A stretch of DNA of 37,287 bases from Chara braunii. Lineage: Eukaryota; Streptophyta; Charophyceae; Charales; Characeae. The stretch spans positions 195,494 through 232,780 of the forward strand of contig BFEA01000113.1 in assembly GCA_003427395.1 (NCBI GenBank), in the 5' to 3' direction. Shown piece after piece: positions 1 through 9,400 of the stretch (position 1 is the stretch's first letter; every line of letters starts with the position of its first letter). The notes below the pieces were generated by a model. It worked only from the letters and a program-made list of their open reading frames with translations, did no database searches and had not been told where the DNA came from. A program made the translations under genes and the position numbers.

Positions 1-95
1 CGAGCTGGCTGAATATATACTCAGGATTCGTATTCAGGTCTGTGTTTCAGCAGTTATGGGTTGCTCACTTCGCTAGGCCCTGTTGGTCTCTGCAC
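1..95 (-). repeat. tRNA-like SINE fragment, copy 1
   Basis: The minus strand carries ACACAGACCTGAATACGAATCC, a degenerate RNA polymerase III B box, ahead of an AT-rich tail. Bases 1-70 are nearly the reverse complement of 433-505, so the two copies form an inverted pair around about 360 bp. The A-box region (CCTAGCGAAGTGAGC) is degenerate. Confidence 0.5.
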
Positions 96-108
96 ATGAT
101 TCTCAGGG

Positions 109-345
109 CTTGGCTGCAGTACTCACCAAATGTGCAGAATTAGAATGAATCTTCTGCTAGAACGTGGAATAATACGCTGCCATATGTTTTGTCTTTTGTG
201 CATGTGGTGAGTAGATGCCCTTAGGGCAACTGCGAATGTGCAGAATTAGAATGAACCTTCGGCTAGAACGTGGAATAATACGCCGCCATATGTTTTGTCT
301 TTTGTGCATGCGGTGAGTAGAGGCCCTTAGGGCCACTGCACATAT
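109..345. repeat. Small inverted-repeat element family C, tandem copies 1 and 2
   Basis: Two 106-bp direct repeats start at 131 and 237 (TGTGCAGAATTAGAATGAA). The first copy has terminal inverted repeats, CAGTACTCACCAAATG at the left and CATGTGGTGAGTAGATG at the right. The second lacks its own left end, so it looks like an unequal-exchange duplicate. Related copies occur at 1836-1958 and 6119-6231. No coding capacity. Confidence 0.7.
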
Positions 346-349
346 TCCT

Positions 350-428
350 AAGAAAAGAAAAACGAGAAAACAAAAGACAAACGAGAAAACAAAAGAAAAA
401 CCAGGAACAAAAGAAAAACGAGAAAACA
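350..428. repeat. A-rich minisatellite (AAAACGAGAAAAC-like)
   Basis: Four or five imperfect units of AAAAACGAGAAAACAAAAG occupy this stretch. It is simple sequence between family C elements and a tRNA-like fragment. Confidence 0.7.
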
Positions 429-432
429 GAGA

Positions 433-505
433 ATTAGTGACCCATAACTATGATGCACAGACCTGAATTTGAATCCAGACTATATATTCTCAGCCCAAGC
501 AGACA
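433..505 (+). repeat. tRNA-like SINE fragment, copy 2
   Basis: It contains CACAGACCTGAATTTGAATCC, a B-box-like motif, and is the inverted partner of bases 1-70. The A box is not preserved. Confidence 0.45.
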
Positions 506-726
506 AACTAGAAGTCTAATGTCCATCTCTGCTCCACGAGGGGTCCTTGCTAATTCGTAGGGCCCCTTCGGAAATGAGACTGGACACAATTAGGACATGC
601 ACACCCACACGCACACACATGTGCTCAACTGTTTTCACTCTTCCAGTTTGATTTTCGGAAGCAAGGGGCATGTATGGCCACCCCACCCTGTCCTTTCAAT
701 TTTTTTTATTATTTTTTTTGGTGATG

Positions 727-806
727 CGCTGCATCACGTGAGGGCGCACGCGTGCGCGTGCGCTCTGCGCCGCATGTGCCGTGACCCCGTGCACGGGATG
801 CGCCGC
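727..806. other. CpG-rich alternating purine-pyrimidine stretch
   Basis: GGGCGCACGCGTGCGCGTGC and neighbouring bases alternate purine and pyrimidine, and the block ends in a short CGTGCACG palindrome. Such DNA can adopt Z form. No gene was recognised between 506 and 1196; that interval also has a short CA repeat near 599. Confidence 0.4.
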
Positions 807-900
807 AAGTATGAGATTTACTTAAAAAAATGAAATAAAATTGTTTGATAGGGAATGCCTGCAGCACAAAGTCAGAAGAACCTGTTTAAGATGATTCCTA

Positions 901-1063
901 TAAGAAGAAGAAGAAGAACAGGAGGAGGAAGAAGAAGAAGAAGAAGAAGAAGAAGAAGAAGAAGAAGAAGAAGAAGACGAAGAAGAAAAACAAGAAGAAG
1001 AAAAAGAAGAGGCTGGTAAGACGTTAGATGTGAAGAAGAAGAAGAAGAAGAGGAAGGATAAGG
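901..1063. repeat. GAA/AAG microsatellite
   Basis: A long run of AAG triplets has a few substitutions (GGA, GAC, AAC) and is split near 1017 by a 16-base interruption. Pure purine on the plus strand. Confidence 0.9.
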
Positions 1064-1196
1064 CTAAGTGTATAGCACTGTATACCTGCTCACACCTGTC
1101 TTCTGTAGTTCATTTTATGATTTTAGTAAACAAATTTATTTTAAATTATTTTGAATTTATTTTAATTAATATCAATTTAATTTTAAATTTATTTTA

Positions 1197-1412
1197 AGGG
1201 GAAACTACGTGGGAGTCACAAAATTTGACAAAAATGAGTTATCATTGCACTACGGGCCAAGATGCAGTTTCAAATTGCAGTTTGGAACTTTGGGCAATGT
1301 ATACAACCCAGGTTTCTGCCCAGGTAGTGTGCCGCAAGTGCAATTGCAAACTGTATCTTGCCCCATAGTGCAATTATAACTCGTTTTCGGGACTCTACTG
1401 AAGTTGCCCCTT
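1197..1412. mobile_element. Small TIR element family E (about 215 bp)
   Basis: The left end GGGGAAACTACGTGGGAGTC and inner arm GAGTTATCATTGCACTACGG match the reverse complement of the right end (GGGGCAACTTCAGTAGAGTC, then GAGTTATAATTGCACTATGG). The arms pair imperfectly over about 75 bp. There is no reading frame. GGGG-type ends and size suggest a Tourist-like non-autonomous element, but no target duplication is clear. Confidence 0.65.
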
Positions 1413-1835
1413 TTCTTTTGAAGTATAAAAAATACTTGTTTGAGATCAGCTGTTGGATATCTGCTCAGAGTCGCAGCCGTAATCTGGTGTGATCTGGTGC
1501 TGTGACAAATGGCAGGGTTCTGTATTCAGTTGGAAAAAATTCCTGGACCACCGCTTGTCACCACAATGCCGATTAATGAGGTCACCGGCCCTTGTCATCA
1601 CAAACCACTTGTTCGTGGGCCTGTGCCCCCACCCAACCCACAAAAAAAAGGGAAAAAGAAGGAAAAAAAAAGAGGGGGGGAAACAACAACAACGTGTTCG
1701 GACTGTTCCAAGACCCATGCCCCACTAGATGAGGTTTATTTCTGGTTTCAAGCATCCATGGGTCTCTGCCATCCGATCTCGAAACCTCACAGCCACAGTG
1801 TGAACACGTTGCAAAATGCTTGAAACCAGAACTAA

Positions 1836-1958
1836 GGGCCTCGCTCCACTACTCACCAGATGTGCAAAATGAGAATGAATCTTCCACTAGAACATGGGAA
1901 AATACACCGAGATATTGTTCATCTTTTGTGCATGTGGAGAGTAGTGGAGCGACGGCCC
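1836..1958. mobile_element. Small TIR element family C, copy 3
   Basis: This is the best-preserved copy. The left end is GGGCCTCGCTCCACTACTCA and the reverse complement of the right end is GGGGCCGTCGCTCCACTACT, about 22 bp of arm. The interior (TGAGAATGAATCTTCCACTAGAACATGG) matches the copies at 109-345 and 6119-6231. Confidence 0.75.
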
Positions 1959-2018
1959 CCGAGGTTTCAACGCCTGTCTGTTTCGCAAAGAAAAGAAGGA
2001 AAGAGACCTGGCATGCAG

Positions 2019-2169
2019 TTCCACTAGCAAAGAGGATTGAATGAGACAACTGAATCTAGATGTGTTTTATGCAGATATGCAGAAAATATGATCACTCACA
2101 ATTTTCTGCACCTGTCCCCGAACAGGACCAGATTCAGGCGTTAAGTCCAGTCCTCTTCGTCGGTGGACC
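2019..2169. mobile_element. Foldback element family A, copy 1
   Basis: Left arm TTCCACTAGCAAAGAGGATT and right arm AGTCCTCTTCGTCGGTGGA are complementary, as are the inner arms around a centre near 2095. It is the most diverged of five copies. Confidence 0.7.
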
Positions 2170-2211
2170 TCCTCCCTGGAGAATAAAGCCAGCTGAGCAC
2201 AGTTGCAGAGT

Positions 2212-2480
2212 TCAAAGTACAAATGAGTTGTTGTCAGCGCAAAGTACGCTACAAGTACACACCTCAACCAAGTCGTTTGTACTGGTTGTCGTGTGTAGAC
2301 TTGAACTTGAAAACAATGTAGTGGAGGATTACTTATCACAGCAAAACTACATGGTAAAAAAGTACGAATGTACTCGTATAGGACTTGAACCCATAACCTT
2401 CAACCTCTTACTGTGCAGGTTGACGTGTGTATTTGTAAGCACAGTTTGCACTGACTACAACTCCTTTGTACTTTGAATTC
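2212..2480. mobile_element. Foldback element family B, full copy
   Basis: The arm TTCAAAGTACAAATGAGTTG at the left pairs with CAACTCCTTTGTACTTTGAA at the right. Inner arms CAAGTACACACCTCAACC and GGTTGACGTGTGTATTTG also pair. The loop is about 140 bp. A shortened copy lies at 2681-2790. Confidence 0.75.
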
Positions 2481-2530
2481 TCTCACTGGCTTGGGAAACA
2501 CTATTCCCTGCCAGGGAAAGTTCGGGGGCC

Positions 2531-2680
2531 AGGTCCCACTAGCAAAGAGGATAGAATTTAAAGCTTGAATCTGGACGTGTTTGTGGAGAGGTGCAGGAAA
2601 GCAAAGGTCAATCGCAATTTTTTGCACGCGTCCACAAACACGTCCAGATTCAGGCGGTTAATCCAATCCTCTCTGCTGGC
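2531..2680. mobile_element. Foldback element family A, copy 2
   Basis: The left arm starts AGGTCCCACTAGCAAAGAGG. Inner arms TTGAATCTGGACGTGTTTGT and ACAAACACGTCCAGATTCAG pair almost perfectly. The right end stops at CTCTGCTGG, where family B sequence begins, so its outer 10 bases are lost. Confidence 0.8.
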
Positions 2681-2790
2681 ACAAAGTGCACCACAAGTAC
2701 ACACGTCAACCAAGTCGTTTGTCCAGGTTTGACATGTGTACTCGTAAGCTTACTTTGCGTTGACTACAACTCCTTTGTACTTTGAATTCT
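2681..2790. mobile_element. Foldback element family B, internally deleted copy
   Basis: Both arms of the 2212-2480 element are present (CACAAGTACACACGTCAACC and GACTACAACTCCTTTGTACT) but the loop is shortened. The arms now nearly touch. Confidence 0.7.
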
Positions 2791-2834
2791 CTCACTGGCT
2801 CAGGCAACACTATAATCCCTGCCAGGGAAAATTC

Positions 2835-2992
2835 AGGTCCCGCTAGCAAAGAGGACAGGATTTAAAGCTTGAATCTGGACGTGTTTGTGGAGAGGTGCAG
2901 AAAAGCACAGGTCAATCACAAATTTTTGCACACGTCCACAAACAAGTCCAGATTCAGGCGGTTAATCCAATCCTCTCTGCTAGTGGGACCTG
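2835..2992. mobile_element. Foldback element family A, copy 3
   Basis: The left arm AGGTCCCGCTAGCAAAGAGG and right arm CCTCTCTGCTAGTGGGACCT pair. The inner arms around GGACGTGTTTGTGGAGAGGT pair with CACGTCCACAAACAAGTCC. Very similar to copy 2. Confidence 0.8.
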
Positions 2993-3189
2993 GCCTCAGG
3001 CGACACTGCATCCCCTGGCAGGGAGGTTCAGTCAGAGAAGATACTGTTAAAAAAACAGAACCCTTGCTCATTTGTAAATAGTGGATCGGGCTACCCAGCC
3101 CATGTGCTGAAATAATGGTACTCACACATTTAAATGCGAAGCAACAGGTCATGGGTTCAAGTCCTTTGCGTTCAATAAGCTTTGGGGGA

Positions 3190-3266
3190 TGTCCCCTCTT
3201 CAATAAAGAAGTGGTGAATTGGGCTTGCACTCTGCTCACTGCTCCTGTGTCTTGCCCATGTGGCCT
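3190..3266 (-). pseudogene. Copy of the kinase exon d 3' junction
   Basis: The minus strand reads AGACACAGGAGCAGTGAGCA, then AATTCACCACTTCTTTATTG. The real exon d end reads AGACACAGGAGCAG|GTGAGC, then AATTCACCACTTCTTTATTG. About 14 exon bases plus about 50 intron bases are shared. Shorter relatives lie at 3345-3392 and 3553-3590. Either the junction was duplicated or a repeat overlaps it. Confidence 0.6.
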
Positions 3267-3479
3267 GCACAGTACTGACACATGTACAATGTGAATCAGC
3301 AGGCCATGGGTTCGAGTCCTGTGCTTAGAATACGCTTAGGGTAACCTCCCGGAATTGGACTTGGGCTCTGCTCACTTGCTCCTGTCTCTTTTTTTTTTTT
3401 TTTTTTAAACCAGGGTCTGGGTGCTAGAAAGGGTGATACGAGCACCCACACCTAGCAACTGCCCGCTGGATGCTCCAGT

Positions 3480-3526
3480 CTATTGGTGGGGCGTCACACC
3501 TGCTGGAAACCGGGTCCAGCATCCCA
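3480..3526 (+). repeat. 45-bp dispersed repeat R45, copy 1
   Basis: TATTGGTGGGGCGTCACACC followed by TGCTGGAAACCGGGTCCAGC. Relatives occur at 3747-3790 (+), 8822-8868 (+) and 16549-16595 (-). It may be part of a longer SINE whose borders I cannot set. Confidence 0.55.
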
Positions 3527-3886
3527 AACACATCAAGGCATACAAAATTCCGCGGCCATTACTCGGCTGCTCCTGTGTCTTGCCATGTGGCCGAACAGTA
3601 CGGACACATGTAAAATGTGAAGCAGCAGGTCATGGGTTCAAGTCCTGTGCTTTTTTTGTTTTTTTTAAAAGGCCTTGTGCAAGGCCTCTATCCCAGTGGT
3701 GGTAAGAGAACCACCGGAATTGAGGCTTTGCCTAGTGGGCCACTCCATCTGTTGGTGGGGAGCCTCACCTGCCGGAAACGGGGTCCACCGTACCATGAAT
3801 ACAGGGGGCCACCCCCTTCAATAATGAATACATGGGGCCAACCCCTTCAATAAAGAAGTGGTGAATTGAACTTGTGGTCTGCTCAC

Positions 3887-4885
3887 CTGCTCCTGTGTCT
3901 TCTATTGATACAATAAGCCGAATGCGTGGCTTTTGCGGAGGGTCCTTTTGCAGTTCGCCTCCTACTGATGCTCCTGACTTTAGTATGGATGCTCCCGATT
4001 TCCCTTCCCATAATCCTCCGGACTTCAACTTACTTTCCGTCTTCGTTTGTGCTTCATTGCTCGCATACTCTTCCGGTGCTGGACTCTGCAACCACCTTGA
4101 GATTTCAGAAAAGCTGTGTGAATGGTCGGCGGCAAGCTTGCCCGTCAAAGTGCTATGAATGAATGTTGGTTCAAGCGGTCCACCGTCTGGGTTCATCCTG
4201 CCGCTATCGCGTCGGAAATCAAAAAACTGGCCGGATTTATTTTGTATGATTCTCCTCATGCCTTGGAATGACCCTGACTGTCGCAGACCACCCGGTTTGC
4301 CCAGGGCTCCTGACAACGGCACCTGAGAGTGCCCCATCGATCCTGTCCGTCTGATTACTTCGGACTTAGGCAGCACACCAGATCTGGACACAACCCCTGA
4401 GCCCGGGACGATTCCCGATTTTCCGACCATTCCTGAACCCGCCAACGCCCCCGACCTGCCGATCATGCTGGACCTGGACAAGGCGCCCGATTTCCCGACC
4501 ATACCCGACCTGGGCAAGGCGCCCGATTTCCCCACCATACCTGACCTGGGCAAGGCGCCCGATTTCCCGACCATGCCTGATGCTGGCAAGGCGCCCGATT
4601 TCCCAACCATGCCTGATGTTGGCAAGGCCCCGGATTTCCCCACCGCTCCCGACATCGACAAAGAACCCGACTGCTGCATAAGCCCCGACTTTCTGACCAA
4701 CCCCGACCACGCCTTTCCGATCGACTTCAGCATGGCCCCCGACCCTGGTAGGGACCCGGCTGGCCGGGTGCTCCCCGTGATAGGGACTCTCGGAGATGAC
4801 GGCGGATCTTCGATTACTTCATTCGCTTCCGCTAAGCGTATTGATAGCAGAATGTGCCCTTGCTCCGTAAACTTCGATGCATTTC
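3887..4885 (-). CDS. Kinase exon d: N box, repeat-bearing insert, G1 box
   Basis: The acceptor AATGAGCAG is followed by GA-AAT-GCA, giving the N-box tail (G)[22 protein letters not shown]. The frame then stays open for 332 codons to EDTGAG at donor GCAG|GTGAGC. In AHK2/3/4 the N-to-G1 segment is, from memory, about a third as long. Here roughly 230 extra residues are present: a proline/serine stretch, 12-residue [12 protein letters not shown]-type repeats, then a less regular basic, glycine-rich part. A family-like [10 protein letters not shown] segment and a charged linker follow before [14 protein letters not shown]. The insert sits in the nucleotide-lid side of the ATPase fold and is probably disordered. 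A G-run separates the pyrimidine tract from the acceptor. Confidence 0.85.
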
Positions 4886-6406
4886 CTGCTCATTTCACCC
4901 CCCCCCCCCCACCCCCCCCAAAAAAAGAAAGGAGGAAAAAAAACGAGTCGTTATTCATCAAGCATTAGGGCTACCAACTGGGCTGCCCAAGCCACCTTGG
5001 TTGCCCGGGTGGCCCCACAACGCAAGGGCCAGGGAAGGTCCCTGCAAAAAAAAACAAAAATCCAGAAAGAAAGTACGTTATGCAGAAAAATAAGCTGAAC
5101 AACTTTTGCCTAAGGGTCGGCCTAGCTCAGTTGGTTAGGCATACACGTGGCATTCAGGGGGTTGTGGGTCCGAGCCCCGTAACCGCCTGCGGCGCACTTA
5201 GTGATAGTCCGCTTGATACCTCTGATCGGTATTAATGGGTCCTTGGCCAACACGGATGTGAGTGAGAGTGCGAGTGGGTTGCGTGTGGTGTGTGGGAGAG
5301 TGTTGGCCTTAGACACTGCTGTTATTCGGTTGTGGTGGGGGACGATGAAAAGGGAGGTGCAGCTACTGGCAAAATGCTCGGTCTTTGCGTTAGCCGGACC
5401 CCCACAGGCGGCCCCACCCCATCCTTGACCACCACGGTTGGGGCCGGGTTCAACATGCATCCCCTCTGATGGCTGGAGGGAGACAACAAAAGCTATGTTT
5501 GTCAGGGGTCCCCTGTATAAAGTCTTCGGAGTAGTGGTAGGTAGGTAGTGAAGGTGAATTGAAAGAATTTGAAAGAATTTGAAAGATGATGAAAGATTTG
5601 AGAGAAGAATATAGCATAGTTATTAATAATAATAAAAAAATCTTTAGTACTTTACCCAAAAAAAAAGAGAACAATTTTTTATATCTTTTTTTCAATTTCT
5701 TTTTGGCCCGGCCAGGGAAGCGTTCTTGGGCCACTCTTGTAGCCTACCTTCTTCCCCCGAATACAGCGTACGGTCATTATATCTGTATATAGACTGAATG
5801 ATACCCCAAATACAGCTATAATGACCGTACGTTGTATTCGGGGAACAAGGTAAGAAGGTAGTTTCTAAGCATGATCACTCCATAAATAAATTTAAAAAAT
5901 AAAAATAAAAATAAAAAGTTTCTAAGCGTATTGATAGCAGAAAATGCATCCTTGCTCGGTCAACTTGGATGCATTTCGGCTCATTCAACTGAAAAATTGG
6001 GACATCTGTCAAAATTTGGACATCCGTTAAAATTGAAGTGATGAAGAGAAGATCAGCATAACCTCTGCGAATGGATGACATGAAATAATCGAGAAACGGT
6101 CCAAAAAAAAAAAAAAAAGGCCTCGCTTCACAAAAGACAAAAAAGATGGCAACGTATCTTCCCATGTTCTAGGGGAAGATTCATTCTCGTTTTGCTCATT
6201 TGGTGAGTAGTGGAGCAAGCCTCGGGCCCAGTGAGTGTGAATGTGATTCTGGGAGTTTTTGGCCTCACCTATGAGGTTCACCAACACTTGCCTGAATCTC
6301 CCTGCAGTCACAAAAATCAGAAAGCAAAATATCAATAAATAATAAATATTAATTATCTGGCCACCACAGAATGGACATGGAGCTCGGGTCATAAGAACCT
6401 GTTCAA

Positions 6407-6443
<37 letters not shown>

Positions 6444-9400
6444 ACACTCACCAGAGTCACCACAGACAAAAGAAACCAGCAATAGTGAGCACTCTTGGTA
6501 AGTTAAACTTTTACGTGGATGGTAATCACTGAAGCTGACAACTGTGCCTGTATGGTACACAGCAGGGCCAAGGTCTCACCGGCAAAGAGGATTGGATTAA
6601 GCGCCTGAATCTGGATGGGTTTTATGCAGAGGTGCAGAGACGTGGACCTATCATGGTTTTCTGCACCTCTCCACAAACATGTCCAGATTCAGGCGTTAAA
6701 TCCAATCCTACTTGCTAGTCGCACCTCGCCCCTGACCATTGATCAAACCGGTCACGAGTTCAATAAACTCATGGTAGATTCAATAATTTTAGGGGCTACA
6801 TCACTTAAAAAAAAAAAAAAAAAAAAAAAAAAGCTGATGACTGTCATTCAGAAGGCTGACAATTGTTACAAACTTACAAAGTAGTAAGAAGTAACTAAGG
6901 GCCAGATCCCACTGGCAAAGAGGATTGGAATAAGCGGCTGAATCTAGACGTGTTCCACACAGAGATGCAGAAAAGCAGTTCAATCACAATTCTTTGCACC
7001 TCTCCACAAACACGTCCAAATTCAGACACTTGTTCCAATCCTCTTTGCCAGTGGGATCTGGCCCCATGTAGTAAGAACCCATTACCACATCTGCGCCTTT
7101 TCTCTTCTTTTTTGAAGTCTGCGCCAGGTTTCCACGTTCATATTTCCGACTCCGCAATTACATCGTTTCCCATCTGCAGACCGTTATCCACGCCGGGAGT
7201 TTTTTTTTTTTTTTTTTTTCCCTTTTCTAAACCACAAGGCTAATTCTTTAAGCCCAACCAATTCAATTACCTGTCAAATCTGGACAGGACGGCCTTTCAG
7301 GCCCTTCTTTTTATTGTCATTATAGTATTACGGGGAACCCCGTAGCAGCCACATCCGTGCTCAAGCCTCCAACGAAGGTTTTCTGGGGGGGCATCAGTCC
7401 GGTTACTTATCCCCAGCAAGCATGACACAGTTTTTGTACATATATTATACACTTCCTTATTTGAAAAGGGGACGGTCTCTAGACATCATGATTGAACTGA
7501 CGAGGCCAAGGTAATTCATAATTCTGCTCGTCTGATTGCATGTGGATTCGAGCTTGAGTCTGTATTTCAACAATTCATGCGTGTACCAACTGAGCTGGAC
7601 CCATTGGATTTTATTTTATTTTTAATACAAAAAAGGCGACCATTCCATTATAGCCAAACCCGTTGGTAAATATCTTATCTTATACACTATAACAGCGGTT
7701 GTGTTTTTTTTTTTTTTTAAGAAAAGTTTTTTTTTTTTTTTNTTTNTTTNTTNTTTNTTAAAAAAAAAAAAAAACACCAACAACAATTTGGGCACTTCTT
7801 AAGTTCTTAGCCATGAAATAAATGCTCAGCATCTAGGGAGATATCCCAGGCGCCCGGGTCCCGACGTCACGCCCGGTTTGGCGACCAGGTGACCTGCCGG
7901 GCATGGGCCTGGGCAGCCCCAGCACAAAAAAAAAAAAAGGAAAAAAAAAAAAAAAAAAAAGAACCTCCAAAACAAATCTGAAAAAAACAATGTTGTGTAG
8001 AATTACGATACAAACAACTTTTGGCTGAGGGTCACATCAGAATTCCTCACAGAACTGAAGATAAAAAAAAAACAAAACCAAATCACACTAAGGCACCCCC
8101 CTTTAAAGTTTAAGCCCCTTTAGCCCCTTTAAAATCCATTTATACTCCCCTTCCCCCCCCTTGACATGCAACTCTCAAAAAAGAAAAGAGCCCGGATTTG
8201 GGCTCCTCTTGGAGAGTGTGGAAAAACCCCACTGCCATTTTTTATTTTTATTTTTAATTTCTTTCCCCATGCCCAGGGATCCCGGGCGTCACATCCGGGT
8301 GACCGGCCAGTCATGAAAATCTTCCTAGCTCAGCATTGTTTCGGAAATGTAACATTCTGGCTTGTTCGAAGGTTCCGGGCTACTGAATGGGTGGCGGCGC
8401 CAGCCAAAAGTGAAAAAAAAAGTGTCGTGCTGGTGCCTCGGCAAAAGGCGGCTCGGAGGTAGCGGTGGTTCAAACTGTGTTTGTTAATTGAATTTCACTA
8501 TTCCAGGGACCATAACCTGTGATGCAAAGAGGATCATCGACTTTCATAGTTGACTTCCACTGTCTCTGATTGTGTCTATAGGAATGCAATTGAACTGGGC
8601 CTTTGCGAAACGCAAGGTGCAGGTGGGGATGCCAAGAGCAGACAGGGCAAGGAAGGCAGGGAGCAACAACATGTCTTCTCTGTATTTATGTTAATCATCG
8701 CTGTGATCATTGTGATGTGCTTACCAGAGACTTACTGTGAGGCCCCTAGGCCCTGGGTCCGGAGTCAACGAGGTAATTGGTCTGGTGGCCCGCAAAGTGG
8801 GAACCCGGCAACACTGGGCTCCGCTATTGGTGGGGAGCTGCACCTGCTGGAAAATGGGTCCAGCGTCCCTTGACATATATTGCTGAACAATTGTGACCGA
8901 AAATGCTGGGAAACGGGCCCGGCGTCCCTTGTACCTCTTCACCCTCATCTGAGTGGCGCCAGATTTCTCCGATCAACCCTGGTACTAATTTGGATAATCG
9001 ACACTGAACAAAGGTGATGACTTGAGTGGACAATACTACTGCTTTGCCAACATCACTTGCAGAAGACCATAGTAGATCTCCTGTTGCATCCACCTGCAGC
9101 AGACCTTAGAAGAAACCTTAAAAAGACACTCAGAAGGAAACCAGCCCAGTCAGATATCTCCCTTTCAATCGTAGCCATACCAACTCAAGGGGACCAGAGC
9201 TAGAGCAGGGGGGGGAAATGGGTCTGGGAATTCCGATGGGGGGCGCAGTGGGATAGATGAGTCTACAGTGGGGGGTGGGTCTATGTAGAGAGTACTAAGA
9301 AAGGGGAAGCCCCAGAAGGATGGATATGGGAGCGACAGGGAGACCCAAATTGGGATACTAAACCTCTTGATGGTTGGTTACCCTAAGAAGCATCACCTGG

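Larger units (their letters stand above)
3100..3660 (+). repeat. Cluster of tRNA-like repeats with B boxes
   Basis: Three B-box-like motifs are present: GGGTTCAAGTCC near 3150, GGGTTCGAGTCC near 3308 and GGGTTCAAGTCC near 3635. The third unit has a perfect A box TGGCCGAACAG at 3591 and is followed by a T-run at 3650, a possible polymerase III stop. Cloverleaf acceptor stems do not form, so these are SINE-like relics, not tRNAs. Sequence just before the A boxes (GCTCCTGTGTCTTGCC) is shared with the end of kinase exon d. Confidence 0.5.

Noticed and set aside
1-505. Single 500-bp transposon bounded by the 1-70/433-505 inverted repeat
   Set aside because: The arms carry tRNA-like B boxes and recur as single fragments at 7515 and 19990, so two SINE fragments in opposite orientation are more likely.
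5114-5190. Functional tRNA gene
   Set aside because: The A and B boxes are good, but the acceptor stem pairs at only about four of seven positions and the anticodon arm does not form.
8550-8873. Small membrane protein with one hydrophobic segment
   Set aside because: There is no supporting exon structure, homologue or regulatory signal, and the frame overlaps an R45 repeat.
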